From NCBI RefSeq assembly GCF_019218885.1, contig NZ_JAHUWT010000004.1:434001-498000 (forward strand): DNA of 64,000 nt, given 5' to 3'. This document shows, one piece after another, positions 54,384 through 63,284 of this stretch. Position 1 is the first letter of the stretch. Every line of letters starts with the position of its first letter. The notes beneath the pieces were generated by a model, which worked only from the letters and a program-made list of their open reading frames with translations, made no database searches and was not told where the DNA came from. The translations under genes and the position numbers were made by a program. Origin of the DNA: Bordetella sp. BOR01. Lineage in GTDB: Bacteria; Pseudomonadota; Gammaproteobacteria; Burkholderiales; Burkholderiaceae_B.

Positions 54384-55784
54384 TCAATGCGCGGCCAACG
54401 CGTCCTTGACGATGGCCCCGTCCTTCATGATCAGGACGAAGTTCTTGTCCGGATCGCCGATCAGCGCAATGTTTTCGAGCGGGTTGCCATCCACCAGCAG
54501 CAGGTCGGCCAGCGCGCCCTCGCGCACCACGCCCAATTCGCCGGGATAGGGATTGCGCTTGCCCGACAGGGCCAGCAGTTGCGCATTGGTGCCCGTTGCC
54601 ATGATCAGGGTCTCGGCAGGCGAATACCAGCGCGTCAGGCTGGCCAGCAGGCGCCCCTGCTGCGCGGCCAAGGCGCTGGAAAACAGAATGTCGGTGCCGA
54701 ACGCGGTTTTCAGCTTGTACTTGACGGCCAGCCGGTAGGTGCTGTCGGTGCCCGCAAAGACTTCCTGAGCCTTTTCCCATTCATTCGAGCCGCGCGGAAA
54801 GGCGTCGGCCAGCTCGTCGGGAAAGGCCTGGGTGCTGAGCCAGGTTCCTGTTTCGGCCATCTTCCGGGCGGTTTCCTCGTCCATCAGGCTGCCGTGCTCG
54901 ATGGATTGCACCCCGGCCCGGATGGCGCGCTGGATGGCTTCGGGTGTATAGGCATGCACGGCCACATAAGTGCCCCAGTCGGCGGCCGATTGCACCGCGG
55001 CACGCAGTTCGGCTTCGCTGAATGTCACCACGTCCAGGGGGCTGTGCGGCGACGACACGCCACCGCCACCCGTCAGCTTGATCTGCGAGGCGCCATGCAT
55101 GAGTTGTTCGCGCACGCGCAGCCGCACCTCGTCCGGGCTGTCGGCGATGGCGCTGTCGCCGGCAATGTCATGCCTCGAAGCGGGTTCTCCCTGGGTGCGC
55201 GGCAGGTCGGAAGGATTGCGGAAGTCGCCGTGCCCGCCGGTGACGCTGATCATGGCCCCGGACGGGTAGATGCGCGGCCCGGGGATGACGCCGCGGTCGA
55301 TGGCGTTCTTGAGCCCGAAGACCGCGCCGCCCACGTCGCGTACCGTGGTGAAGCCGCGCATCAGGGTCTTGCGGGCCTCGATGCCCGCGACGATATTCAA
55401 GTACCCGGCATCGGCGGTCAGTGCCGCGCCGATGGGCACTCCCACGAACATGCTGTGCCAATGCGCATCGATCAGTCCGGGCATCAAGGTACGCCCGCCG
55501 CCGTCGATGACGCGCGCGCCCTCGGCCGACACCTGGCCCTGGGCCACTTTCTCGATGACATTGCCGCGCACCAGCACGCTGCCCGGGCCGGACAAGGTGG
55601 GAGAAGTACCGTCGAAGACGCGCACGTTCTCGAACAGGATCAACGATGCAGGGGCCTTGGCATTGCCGGCCGCGCCATCGGCGCCGGCGGCATCTTGCGG
55701 GCTTGGCCAGTCGTGCGCGATGGCGGAACCACCGCATAGCAGCGCACCCAGGAAAATCGACCTCAGTACCGGCATTGCACGCAC
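54384..55784 (-). CDS. Exported metal-dependent amidohydrolase (imidazolonepropionase-like)
   Basis: This 466-residue protein has a signal peptide of about 24 residues ending GGSAIA, then an amidohydrolase fold. Metal ligands show as HWH in LIDAHWHSMF near residue 108, YVAVHAYTPEAI near 270, SIEHGSLMD near 293 and the Asp in AFGTDI near 360. Members include periplasmic prolidases and related hydrolases; the substrate is unknown. The GTG at 55784 is preferred because AGGAGA lies 7 bases upstream; an ATG nine bases later (55775) and a longer open frame to 56513 are less likely. Confidence 0.85.
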   Translation of the reverse strand: MRAMPVLRSIFLGALLCGGSAIAHDWPSPQDAAGADGAAGNAKAPASLILFENVRVFDGTSPTLSGPGSVLVRGNVIEKVAQGQVSAEGARVIDGGGRTLMPGLIDAHWHSMFVGVPIGAALTADAGYLNIVAGIEARKTLMRGFTTVRDVGGAVFGLKNAIDRGVIPGPRIYPSGAMISVTGGHGDFRNPSDLPRTQGEPASRHDIAGDSAIADSPDEVRLRVREQLMHGASQIKLTGGGGVSSPHSPLDVVTFSEAELRAAVQSAADWGTYVAVHAYTPEAIQRAIRAGVQSIEHGSLMDEETARKMAETGTWLSTQAFPDELADAFPRGSNEWEKAQEVFAGTDSTYRLAVKYKLKTAFGTDILFSSALAAQQGRLLASLTRWYSPAETLIMATGTNAQLLALSGKRNPYPGELGVVREGALADLLLVDGNPLENIALIGDPDKNFVLIMKDGAIVKDALAAH

Positions 55785-56039
55785 AGGTAGTCTCCTGTCA
55801 TGGTGTATGGCCGCGTCTTCAGTGGAACTGCGCTCAACGGTGCGCGGCCAGGGGTATTGCGCTTGACGATACGCGATGGCAAATGGCCATGCAAGAAGAT
55901 TGCACAGGCAGACCGTGCCGCGTCGGTATTGCCAACTTGCGCATAGTAGGAGTATTAATATGCCCTGCGGGCCTCTAGCTACCGGCGGCCGCCAGGTGCC
56001 GGATCCGAATTGCGTGGATATTTTCAAGGAGCAATGCCG
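55785..56039. other. Divergent intergenic region
   Basis: These 255 bp separate the leftward amidohydrolase from the rightward lipoprotein gene. The stretch at 55945-55970 is AT-rich (GTAGGAGTATTAATATG), but no promoter with proper spacing was identified. No gene-like open frame was supported. Confidence 0.4.
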
Positions 56040-56498
56040 ATGAAAAGCGTCCCCTTTCTGTTGATGACGGCCCTGCTGGCCGGTTGCGCGTCCACGGCAG
56101 GCTCCAGGGACGACCTGGCGCGCTACGGCACCGCCCCAAGCGAAGACGACCTGTACCAGATGATGTCGCAGTACCGGGACACCCTGCCCCCGACTCGCTA
56201 CGTCTCTTACCGCGACAAAGGCTATGCGGACTCGGTCAAGAAGGTCAGCTATACCGACGAGCAAGGCCAGTTCCAGCACGGCTGGGAATACGATTTCGAG
56301 GTGGCCAGCTACGACACGATGGACAAGGCGTCCGCCGACTGGAGCCCCCGGCGCGTGATTTTCTTCAACGGGCGCCCGCTGCGGATCGTGGACCAGGCAG
56401 GCAGTCCCATCCGCCTGGAATCCCAGGCCCCGCCTTCCACCACCACGACGATCACTCCCACCCCGACCCCCTCTTCCACTTCCAACCCGCGTCGCTGA
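56040..56498 (+). CDS. Small lipoprotein of unknown function
   Basis: This 152-residue protein has a lipoprotein signal with lipobox LAGC (Cys near 17). The mature domain contains an RYVSYRDKGYADSVKKVSYTDEQG-like segment and a Thr/Pro/Ser-rich tail (about residues 128-152). The fold is not recognised. The ATG at 56040 follows AAGGAG by 8 bases; an earlier ATG at 56034 is an alternative. It is 50 bp upstream of another lipoprotein gene on the same strand. Confidence 0.75.
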   Translation: MKSVPFLLMTALLAGCASTAGSRDDLARYGTAPSEDDLYQMMSQYRDTLPPTRYVSYRDKGYADSVKKVSYTDEQGQFQHGWEYDFEVASYDTMDKASADWSPRRVIFFNGRPLRIVDQAGSPIRLESQAPPSTTTTITPTPTPSSTSNPRR

Positions 56499-56548
56499 CC
56501 GCGCGCTGATCATGGCGTGACCTTTCTTATCTTTCCGGAGCGAACCTC

Positions 56549-57046
56549 ATGCATGAGCGCAGAAATGTCAGGGCAGCGGGTGCCATCAAGACCATGGCGG
56601 TCGGACTCGGGTTGCTTGCAGCGGCCGTGCTGGCCGGTTGCGCGAATCCGCACGCGTCATCGCGCGTCTATACCTTTGAACAGACCCAGCGCGCGCAGAC
56701 CGTCGTGCTGGGCCACGTAACCGGCGTGCGCCCCATCGTCATCCAGGCCAGCAGCACCAGCGGCCTGGGGGCTGCGGCGGGCGGCGTGCTGGGCGGAGTG
56801 GCGGGCAGCGCCATAGGCGGAGGCTCGGGCCGGCGCCTGACCACCGTGGGCGGTGCGATCGGTGGCGCAATGGTGGGCAATGCGGCCGAAAATGCCCGCA
56901 GCACGCGACAGGGTGTGGAAATCACGCTGCAGCTCGACAATGGCGGGACCCGCGTCGTGGCGCAAGAGGCCGACGTGCCCGTGTTCGTGGGCCAGCGGGT
57001 CCAGGTCATTACCCACGGCGGCGTTACGCGCGTGGCCCCGCTGTAG
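56549..57046 (+). CDS. Glycine-zipper lipoprotein, SlyB/Pcp-like
   Basis: This 165-residue protein has a long lipoprotein signal (lipobox LAGC, Cys near residue 31). A YTFEQTQRAQTVVLGHVTGVRPI segment is followed by a glycine zipper at about 77-107 (GAAAGGVLGGVAGSAIGGGSG and VGGAIGGAMVGN). The C-terminus GGTRVVAQEADVPVFVGQRVQVI is typical of SlyB/Pcp outer-membrane lipoproteins that associate with the envelope. The start has GGAGCG upstream. Confidence 0.88.
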   Translation: MHERRNVRAAGAIKTMAVGLGLLAAAVLAGCANPHASSRVYTFEQTQRAQTVVLGHVTGVRPIVIQASSTSGLGAAAGGVLGGVAGSAIGGGSGRRLTTVGGAIGGAMVGNAAENARSTRQGVEITLQLDNGGTRVVAQEADVPVFVGQRVQVITHGGVTRVAPL

Positions 57047-57065
57047 TCCAGTTGCCGGCGCCCGG

Positions 57066-58889
57066 TTATAGCGGGAACAATACCGGTATCAACAGCACGC
57101 TGATGATGAGCGCGATCGCCATCATCGGCGTGCCTATCTTCAAGTAATCGCTGAATCGGTAGCCGCCGGCCACACTGACCAGGGCATTGGACGGGGTCGA
57201 TACCGGCGACATGAAGGCTGCCGTGGATGCAATGGCCACCGTCATGGCGAAAGCATAGGGCGAGACGTGCAGTTCCTGGGCCACGCTGATCGCGATGGGG
57301 CCCATCAGTACCGCCGTGGCGGTGCTGGAAATCGCAATGCCCAGGATCACGGTGGCCAGGAACACGATGCCGAGCTGCCCATAGACACCCCACGATCCGG
57401 AAAGATGAAGCAGCAGATCGGCCGCCAGGTCTACCCCGCCGCTGCGCTTGAGCGCCACGGCAAACGGCAGCATGCCGACGATCAGGATCAGGCTGCGCCA
57501 ATTGATCGCCCGGTAGGCCACATCCAGCGTGACGCAACCGAACAGTCCCATCAGCAGGCAGCCGATCAGGCCGGCCATGACATTCGGCACCCAATCGGTC
57601 AGCAGCAACAGCACTACCACGCACAGCGCGAACAAGGCATGCCGGGCCTTGTCGGGCACCGGCACCAGCGCATCGGTCTCGATCGGCAGCGCCAGGCTGA
57701 CCAGGTCATGCTCTTCGGACTGCAGCGAGAAAATGCCCTTCCACGGGCCTACTACCAATAGCGTATCGCCGACCCGGATCCGCGCGCCCTGCAGCCTGCC
57801 CAGGGCCTTGTCGCCGCGCCAGACTCCCACGACCGACAGGCCATTGTGCTTCAGGGCATCCGAATCGCGCACCGCGGTGCCAACCAGGCGGGATTCGGGA
57901 GGAATGATCACCTCGACCATGCCCACGTCGCGAGCCTGGTCCGAGAAATAGGCTTCGGACATCGGCAATTGCTCGAGCCCTTGCGCTGCGCAGAACTGGC
58001 CGATGTCGAATGCCGCGGTGTCCGCATCCAGCAGCAGGATATCGCCGGGCTCCATGACACTGTCGGGGGTGGCATGCAGCACTGACCTGGCAAAGCGCGA
58101 GCGTCGTTCAATGGCGATGACGCATGCCTGGCTATCCACTCCCAGGCCGCAGGCACTCAGGCTGCGGCCTGCCAGGCCCGAGCCGCCGGCGACCTGCAGG
58201 CGGTGGGCCCGGCTCTGCAACGCGTACCGGGCCGCCCAGTTGCCGATACTGGGCCTGGCCCTGCTGCGCGCGGTGCGCTCTGCGCCCAGCAGATGCCGGG
58301 CCGCCAGCATGTAGACCATGCCCGCCGCCATGATGGCGATGCCGATGGGCGTGAATTCGAAGAAATAGAACCCGGCGTAGCCGTTATAGACCAGCGCGCC
58401 GTTGATGACCAGGTTCGAGGTGGTGGCCACCAGGGTCAGCATGCCGCTGATGGCCGCCGCCGTTCCCAGAGGCATCAGCATCTTCCGGCTGGCCATGCCC
58501 GCCTGACGGGAGATGCGCAACACGATAGGGATGAAAATGGCCACCACCGCGGTCGAGCTCATTATCGACCCCATCAAGCCGACGGCCCCCATCAGCATGA
58601 TGGTCAGCCGGCTTTCGCTGGTGCCGGCACGGCGGACGAGCCAATCGCCGACGTGTTGCGCAATTCCCGTGCGGGCCAGCCCCTCGCCGATGACGAACAG
58701 GCAGGCGATCAATATGACATTGGGATTGGCAAAGCCATCGAGCGCTTCGCGCATCGACACCATGCCGGTCAAGGGCAAGAGCACCAGCACGAGCAAGGCC
58801 ACGGCGTCCGCACGCGGGCGCCCGATCAGGAACAGTACGATGGCCCCGCCCAGGATGGCCAGGACAATGGCAAGGTCGCCGGTTATCAC
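57066..58889 (-). CDS. SLC13/DASS-type anion transporter with RCK domains
   Basis: This 607-residue inner-membrane protein has two sets of transmembrane helices (about 5-200 and 400-605) flanking a soluble region (about 215-385) with two TrkA-C/RCK-like segments (VAGGSGLAGRSLSAC, GDILLLDAD and VRVGDTLLVVG-like). The family carries dicarboxylates, sulfate or citrate with sodium. Conserved motifs include SSTAVVAIFIPIV and SSTATAVLMGPIA. The start is GTG. It lies 37 bp downstream of an arcD-type permease, so it may be cotranscribed with the arc cluster. Confidence 0.88.
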   Translation of the reverse strand: MITGDLAIVLAILGGAIVLFLIGRPRADAVALLVLVLLPLTGMVSMREALDGFANPNVILIACLFVIGEGLARTGIAQHVGDWLVRRAGTSESRLTIMLMGAVGLMGSIMSSTAVVAIFIPIVLRISRQAGMASRKMLMPLGTAAAISGMLTLVATTSNLVINGALVYNGYAGFYFFEFTPIGIAIMAAGMVYMLAARHLLGAERTARSRARPSIGNWAARYALQSRAHRLQVAGGSGLAGRSLSACGLGVDSQACVIAIERRSRFARSVLHATPDSVMEPGDILLLDADTAAFDIGQFCAAQGLEQLPMSEAYFSDQARDVGMVEVIIPPESRLVGTAVRDSDALKHNGLSVVGVWRGDKALGRLQGARIRVGDTLLVVGPWKGIFSLQSEEHDLVSLALPIETDALVPVPDKARHALFALCVVVLLLLTDWVPNVMAGLIGCLLMGLFGCVTLDVAYRAINWRSLILIVGMLPFAVALKRSGGVDLAADLLLHLSGSWGVYGQLGIVFLATVILGIAISSTATAVLMGPIAISVAQELHVSPYAFAMTVAIASTAAFMSPVSTPSNALVSVAGGYRFSDYLKIGTPMMAIALIISVLLIPVLFPL

Positions 58890-58925
58890 GTTAAGCGTCG
58901 TCAGTATCGGGCTGGTTGGCGGGGC

Positions 58926-60353
58926 CTAGAGCCTCATGTTTCCGGTCGTGATGCCCCATATGCCGGCCAGGCTGCCCAGCACGATAATCAAGAGGATGGG
59001 CCATTCGAAACCGGCGAATACGGCACCGTGCTGCTCGCGCCGCGCGATGATGAACAGGATGGTGCCCGGCGCGTAGATCAGTGCCGACAGCACGAAATAG
59101 CTGAAACCGCCCGCCAGGATCATGCCTATTGCATATATCGTGGCCACGGCTGCGATGCACAGCTCGAATTTGCGCCGGGAACTCCATCCGTCGTAGGCTT
59201 CCCCCCGTACCGCCATCAGCAGGCCGAAGCCGGCCACGAAGAAGTACGGGATCAGGCTCATGGAGCTGGCCAGGTTCTTGACCAGGACGAAGGTGTCCTG
59301 CGTGAACAGCGTGCCCAGCAGGAATAGCTGGACGATACCGTTGCTGAGCCACAGCGCCCGGTCGGGCACGCCGTGCTTGTTCTGCCGGCTGAGAAAGCTG
59401 GGCATGGTATTGGCGCGCGACGCGGCATGCAGGACCTCGGCCGCCAGGAGTATCCACGACAGATAGGCACCGGCCACCGACACCATCAGGCCCACGCTGA
59501 CCAGCACGCTTCCCCAGGGCCCCACCGCGGCCCGCAGCACCCCTGCCATCGAAGGGTTGCGCAGGGTGGCAAGCTCGGCACGCGGCAGTATCCCGTACGA
59601 CAGCAATGTCACGGATACCAGCAGCGCCAGGACCAGCAGGAATCCCGTCACGGTGGCCACCGCCACGTCGTCGCGGCGCTTGGCGTAGCGGGAATAGACG
59701 CTTGCGCCCTCGACACCCAGGAACACGAAGACCGTGATCAGCATGGTGCTGCGCACTTGCTCGAGCAAGCTGCCCTTGTCGGGGCTGGCGCCTTCCTGGA
59801 TGTTCGCCCTGAGCACATCCATGTCCATGGCGAACGCCACGCAGACGATGAAGATGAGAATGGGCACGATCTTGGCGATCGTCACCACCGTGTTCATCCC
59901 GGCGGCCTGCCGGATGCCGCGCAAGATGCCGAAATGCGTGGTCCACAGCAGGATCGACGACACCAGCACCGCCGGCACCGTATCGCCGTCGCCGAAAAAA
60001 GGGAACACAGCGCCCAGGGTGGCCTTGAACACCACGAAGTAGCTGACGTTGCCCAGGCAGGCCGCTGTCCAGTAGCCCAGCGCGGCGAGAAAACCGATGT
60101 AGCGCCCGAACCCGGCCTTGGCATAGGCAAAGATGCCGGAGTCCAGGTCGGGACGCCGGCGCGCCAGGAACTGGAACACCATGGCCAGTGTCAACATGCC
60201 GGTGCCGGCGATGGCCCAGGCTACCAGTCCGCCCAGGGGGCCGGTAGTCCGCGAGAATACGCTGGGCAATGAAAATATCCCTGCGCCAACCATCGAACCC
60301 ACGACCATGGCGACCAGCGCCATCCGGGAGAGCTTTGCAGTTTCCGCGTTCAA
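58926..60353 (-). CDS. ArcD-type amino acid antiporter (second copy)
   Basis: This 475-residue APC-superfamily permease has about 12 helices and the GSMVGAGIFSLP motif at about residues 19-30. GIFAYAKAGFGRYIGF near 73 and FVFLGVEGASVYSRYAKRRDD near 225 also mark the arginine/ornithine antiporter family. The start is a TTG at 60353, following GGGAGACTGTC. It is a clear paralogue of the permease encoded at 61703-63133, and both flank arcA; arginine/ornithine or a related amino acid exchange is likely but not proven. Confidence 0.85.
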   Translation of the reverse strand: MNAETAKLSRMALVAMVVGSMVGAGIFSLPSVFSRTTGPLGGLVAWAIAGTGMLTLAMVFQFLARRRPDLDSGIFAYAKAGFGRYIGFLAALGYWTAACLGNVSYFVVFKATLGAVFPFFGDGDTVPAVLVSSILLWTTHFGILRGIRQAAGMNTVVTIAKIVPILIFIVCVAFAMDMDVLRANIQEGASPDKGSLLEQVRSTMLITVFVFLGVEGASVYSRYAKRRDDVAVATVTGFLLVLALLVSVTLLSYGILPRAELATLRNPSMAGVLRAAVGPWGSVLVSVGLMVSVAGAYLSWILLAAEVLHAASRANTMPSFLSRQNKHGVPDRALWLSNGIVQLFLLGTLFTQDTFVLVKNLASSMSLIPYFFVAGFGLLMAVRGEAYDGWSSRRKFELCIAAVATIYAIGMILAGGFSYFVLSALIYAPGTILFIIARREQHGAVFAGFEWPILLIIVLGSLAGIWGITTGNMRL

Positions 60354-60397
60354 GACAGTCTCCCGTGCCAGCGGGCAAGAAGATCAAACAGGGATCC

Positions 60398-60423
60398 CCG
60401 GGGCGCGGCCGGCCGCGCCCCGG
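60398..60423. terminator. Perfect 26-bp GC palindrome between arcA and the following permease
   Basis: CCGGGGCGCGGCC pairs exactly with GGCCGCGCCCCGG with no loop. It lies 22 bp after the arcA stop and 45 bp before the next start. With no T-run it probably acts as an attenuator or RNA-processing hairpin that lowers expression of the downstream permease. Confidence 0.5.
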
Positions 60424-60444
60424 ATTAGCGTGCTTGCAGGCTTG

Positions 60445-61689
60445 CTACTCGTACGCGTCGCGCGCGATCGGGCATGTCATGCAATGCCCGCCGCCCCGCC
60501 CTCTTCCGAGCTCGGCCCCCACAAAGGTAATGACTTCGATACCGGCTTTCCGCAGCAGCGTGTTGGTGTAGACGTTGCGATCGTAGGCCAGCACGACGCC
60601 CGGGGAAATGCAGACCAGGTTGGCCCCGCTATCCCATTGCGTGCGCTCTCGCAGGTAGGCATTCCCCCCGGTTTCGACCACCCGCATTTTCGATACACCC
60701 AGGGCCTGGCCGATGACATCGGTCAACGAGCCCTCATCTTTGTGCAGTTCCAGTTGGCCCGGCTTGTCGCCCGGGCGGTACGAGAACGCCTGGATGTTGT
60801 TGACGATGTCGGGATAGGCCAGCAGGCAATCCCTGTCGGCGAAAGTCAGCACCGTATCGAGGTGCATGGCCGCGCGCAGTTTCGGCATGGCGGCCACGAT
60901 GACCCGGTCGGCCACATTGCGCTCGAAGAGCGACGCCGAAAGCTGGCTGATCGCCTGGCGCGAGGTCCGTTCGCTCATGCCGATGAGCACGGTGCGGTTG
61001 CCGATGGGCATGACGTCGCCGCCCTCCAGGGTTGCCAGCCCATGGTCCTGGGTCGGGTCGCCCCACCATACATTCACCTTGCCCGCGAATGTCGGGTGGA
61101 ACTTGTAGATGGCGGACGTCAGGATGGTTTCTTCGTGCCGCGCCGGCCAGTAAAGCGCGTTCAACGTGGCGCCGTTGTATATCCAGCATGTGGTGTCGCG
61201 GGTATACAGCGTATTGGGCAGCGGCGGCAGCAGGTATTCGGTGACGCCGGCCGCCTCTTTGATCAGCGCCAGTTGCTCGCCGCCGATCGACTCGGGAAAT
61301 TCTTCGGTGGACAGCCCGCCGATGAGCGTTTCCGCCAGCTTGCGCGAGGGCAGTCCGTCGAGATAACTGCGGATCTCGTCGAGCAGCCCCAGGCCGACCT
61401 GGTTGGCTACCACCTGGTTGTCCAGGATCCACTTCCTGGCTTCGGCGATTTCCACCGTCTCGGCCAGCAGATTATGCATCTCGACCACCTCGACGCCACG
61501 GTCGCGCATCTTGGTGATGAAGTCGAAGTGGTCTCTCTTGGCGTTATCGACCCACATAACGTCGTCGAAGAGCAACGCATCGCAATTGGATGGTGTCAGC
61601 CGTTCATGAGCGCGTCCGGGTGCGCAGACCATTACCATGCGCAACTGCCCGACTTCCGAATGAACGCCAAATTCTATGTTTCCAGTCAT
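60445..61689 (-). CDS. arcA: Arginine deiminase
   Basis: This cytosolic enzyme hydrolyses L-arginine to citrulline and ammonia, the first step of the ADI pathway. The 414-residue length is standard. Landmarks are [19 protein letters not shown] at the N-terminus, [14 protein letters not shown] near 40-54, [11 protein letters not shown] near 160, HLDTVLTF near 275-282 and the catalytic Cys in the C-terminal [17 protein letters not shown] stands upstream of the ATG. It sits 13 bp after an arcD gene; no arcB (ornithine carbamoyltransferase) or arcC (carbamate kinase) follows. Confidence 0.97.
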   Translation of the reverse strand: MTGNIEFGVHSEVGQLRMVMVCAPGRAHERLTPSNCDALLFDDVMWVDNAKRDHFDFITKMRDRGVEVVEMHNLLAETVEIAEARKWILDNQVVANQVGLGLLDEIRSYLDGLPSRKLAETLIGGLSTEEFPESIGGEQLALIKEAAGVTEYLLPPLPNTLYTRDTTCWIYNGATLNALYWPARHEETILTSAIYKFHPTFAGKVNVWWGDPTQDHGLATLEGGDVMPIGNRTVLIGMSERTSRQAISQLSASLFERNVADRVIVAAMPKLRAAMHLDTVLTFADRDCLLAYPDIVNNIQAFSYRPGDKPGQLELHKDEGSLTDVIGQALGVSKMRVVETGGNAYLRERTQWDSGANLVCISPGVVLAYDRNVYTNTLLRKAGIEVITFVGAELGRGRGGGHCMTCPIARDAYE

Positions 61690-61702
61690 GGTCGACTCCT
61701 AG

Positions 61703-63133
61703 TTAAATCGCGATCCAGCCGCGAACCAGACCCACAATGGCTGCGATGCAGCCTATCCATGCCACGATGAACACTGCGAGCTCGAACCCGGTGAACAGCT
61801 TCCGTCCTTGTTCACGCCGGGCCCAGTAGTACAAGGCAGACCCAGGCGCATACAAGAGTGCCGAGAGCAGAACGAATTTCAAACCTCCTGCAAAAATCAT
61901 GAAAGTGGTGTAAACCGCCGCGATACCTGCCAGCACCAGGTCGCGGTTCTGGCCTACGCCGTTCTCGTAGGTCTCGCCGCGCTTGGCCAGCATGAAGCCG
62001 TAGGCGGCCACCAACAGGTACGGAATCAGCGACATGGCGCTGGTCAGGCTGAGCATCAGGGCGAACGCATCGTTGGACCAGTACGTACTGATCACGAACA
62101 ACTGCACGATGATGTTGGTCAGCCACAGTGCCGTCGCGGGCACGCCATTCTTGTTCTCGCGCGCGAAGGCGCGCGGCATGTCCTGGTTCTTCGAGGCCGC
62201 GAACAGCACTTCGGCGCAGATCAGCGACCAGGCCAGGTAGGCGCCCAGCACCGATATCAGCAGCCCCACGCTGATGAACACCGCGCCCCACGGCCCCACC
62301 ACCGCAGACAGCACGCCGGCCATGGACGGCTGGCGCAGCGCCGCGATATCGCCTTGCTGCATCGCGGCATAGGGCAGCATCGTGACCAGCACCATCAGGA
62401 ACAAGGCCGATACGAACCCTATCAGGGTGGCGATCCCCACGTGCGAGCGCTGCGAGGCATAGCGCGAGTAGACGCTGGCGCCTTCGATCCCCAGGAAGAC
62501 GAACACCGTCACCAGCATGGTCAGCCTGACCTGCTCGAACAGGCTGGGCCCATCCAGCCCCTGCGCGCCCCACAGGTTGGCCTGGAACAGATCCAGTTTG
62601 AACGCGAATATCAGGATAAGGATGAACAGCAGGATCGGAATCACCTTGGCGACCGTGACCACGGCATTGATGAATGCCGCCTGCTGCACGCCCCGCAGGA
62701 TCATGAAGTGGAACAGCCAGATCCCGACCGAGGCGGCCGCGATGGCGATCACGGTGTTGCCGTCGCCGAAGACCGGGAAGAACGCGCCCAGGGTCGATTT
62801 GATCAGCACCCAATAAGAGACGTTGCCGATGCAGCTACCTATCCAATACCCGAAGGCGGACAGGAAACCCAGATAGTCGCCAAAACCCGCCTTGGCGTAG
62901 GCGAACACGCCGGCATCGAGGTCGGGCTTGCGTTCGGCCAGGCTCTGGAACACGCGGGCCAGCGTATACATGCCGGCGCCCGCGATGACCCACGCAATAA
63001 GGGCGCCGATAACGCCCGTGGCTCCGCCGAAGGTGCGCGGCAAAGAGAATATGCCCGCGCCTATCATCGAGCCCACTACCATGCCTGTCAGGGCCATGAG
63101 CCCCAGCTTCTTTTCTGTGCTGCTTTCCATCAT
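61703..63133 (-). CDS. arcD: Arginine/ornithine antiporter ArcD
   Basis: This 476-residue APC-family antiporter with about 12 helices exchanges arginine for ornithine in the ADI pathway. GSMIGAGIFSLPRTFGGATGV at about residues 20-40 and FVFLGIEGASVYSRYASQR near 223-241 are typical. It is encoded just upstream of arcA (13-bp gap) and probably heads the operon. Two adjacent ATG codons occur at 63133 and 63130; the second has better spacing to GAGGTG. Confidence 0.93.
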   Translation of the reverse strand: MMESSTEKKLGLMALTGMVVGSMIGAGIFSLPRTFGGATGVIGALIAWVIAGAGMYTLARVFQSLAERKPDLDAGVFAYAKAGFGDYLGFLSAFGYWIGSCIGNVSYWVLIKSTLGAFFPVFGDGNTVIAIAAASVGIWLFHFMILRGVQQAAFINAVVTVAKVIPILLFILILIFAFKLDLFQANLWGAQGLDGPSLFEQVRLTMLVTVFVFLGIEGASVYSRYASQRSHVGIATLIGFVSALFLMVLVTMLPYAAMQQGDIAALRQPSMAGVLSAVVGPWGAVFISVGLLISVLGAYLAWSLICAEVLFAASKNQDMPRAFARENKNGVPATALWLTNIIVQLFVISTYWSNDAFALMLSLTSAMSLIPYLLVAAYGFMLAKRGETYENGVGQNRDLVLAGIAAVYTTFMIFAGGLKFVLLSALLYAPGSALYYWARREQGRKLFTGFELAVFIVAWIGCIAAIVGLVRGWIAI

Positions 63134-63256
63134 TCACCTCGCCTGCAGAGATAAACACAGATGCGGGCGCAAGATGCGGGCGCCCACGCTTACCGGCATC
63201 GCATTGGCATCTTGAGTAGCGGCTGGCGTAAGCCCGCATGCTGCGATCGGCAGATT

Positions 63257-63284
63257 TCCATACCGGATGGTCAACTTCGGTCAA
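63257..63284 (-). promoter_or_regulatory. Possible sigma-70-type promoter for the arc operon
   Basis: On the minus strand TTGACC (63279-63284) and TATGGA (63257-63262) are 16 bp apart. TTGACC occurs again as a direct repeat 10 bp inside (TTGACC-GAAG-TTGACC). It overlaps the stop of the upstream permease gene. No TTGAT-N4-ATCAA (FNR/ANR) box was found in the arcD leader. Confidence 0.35.
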
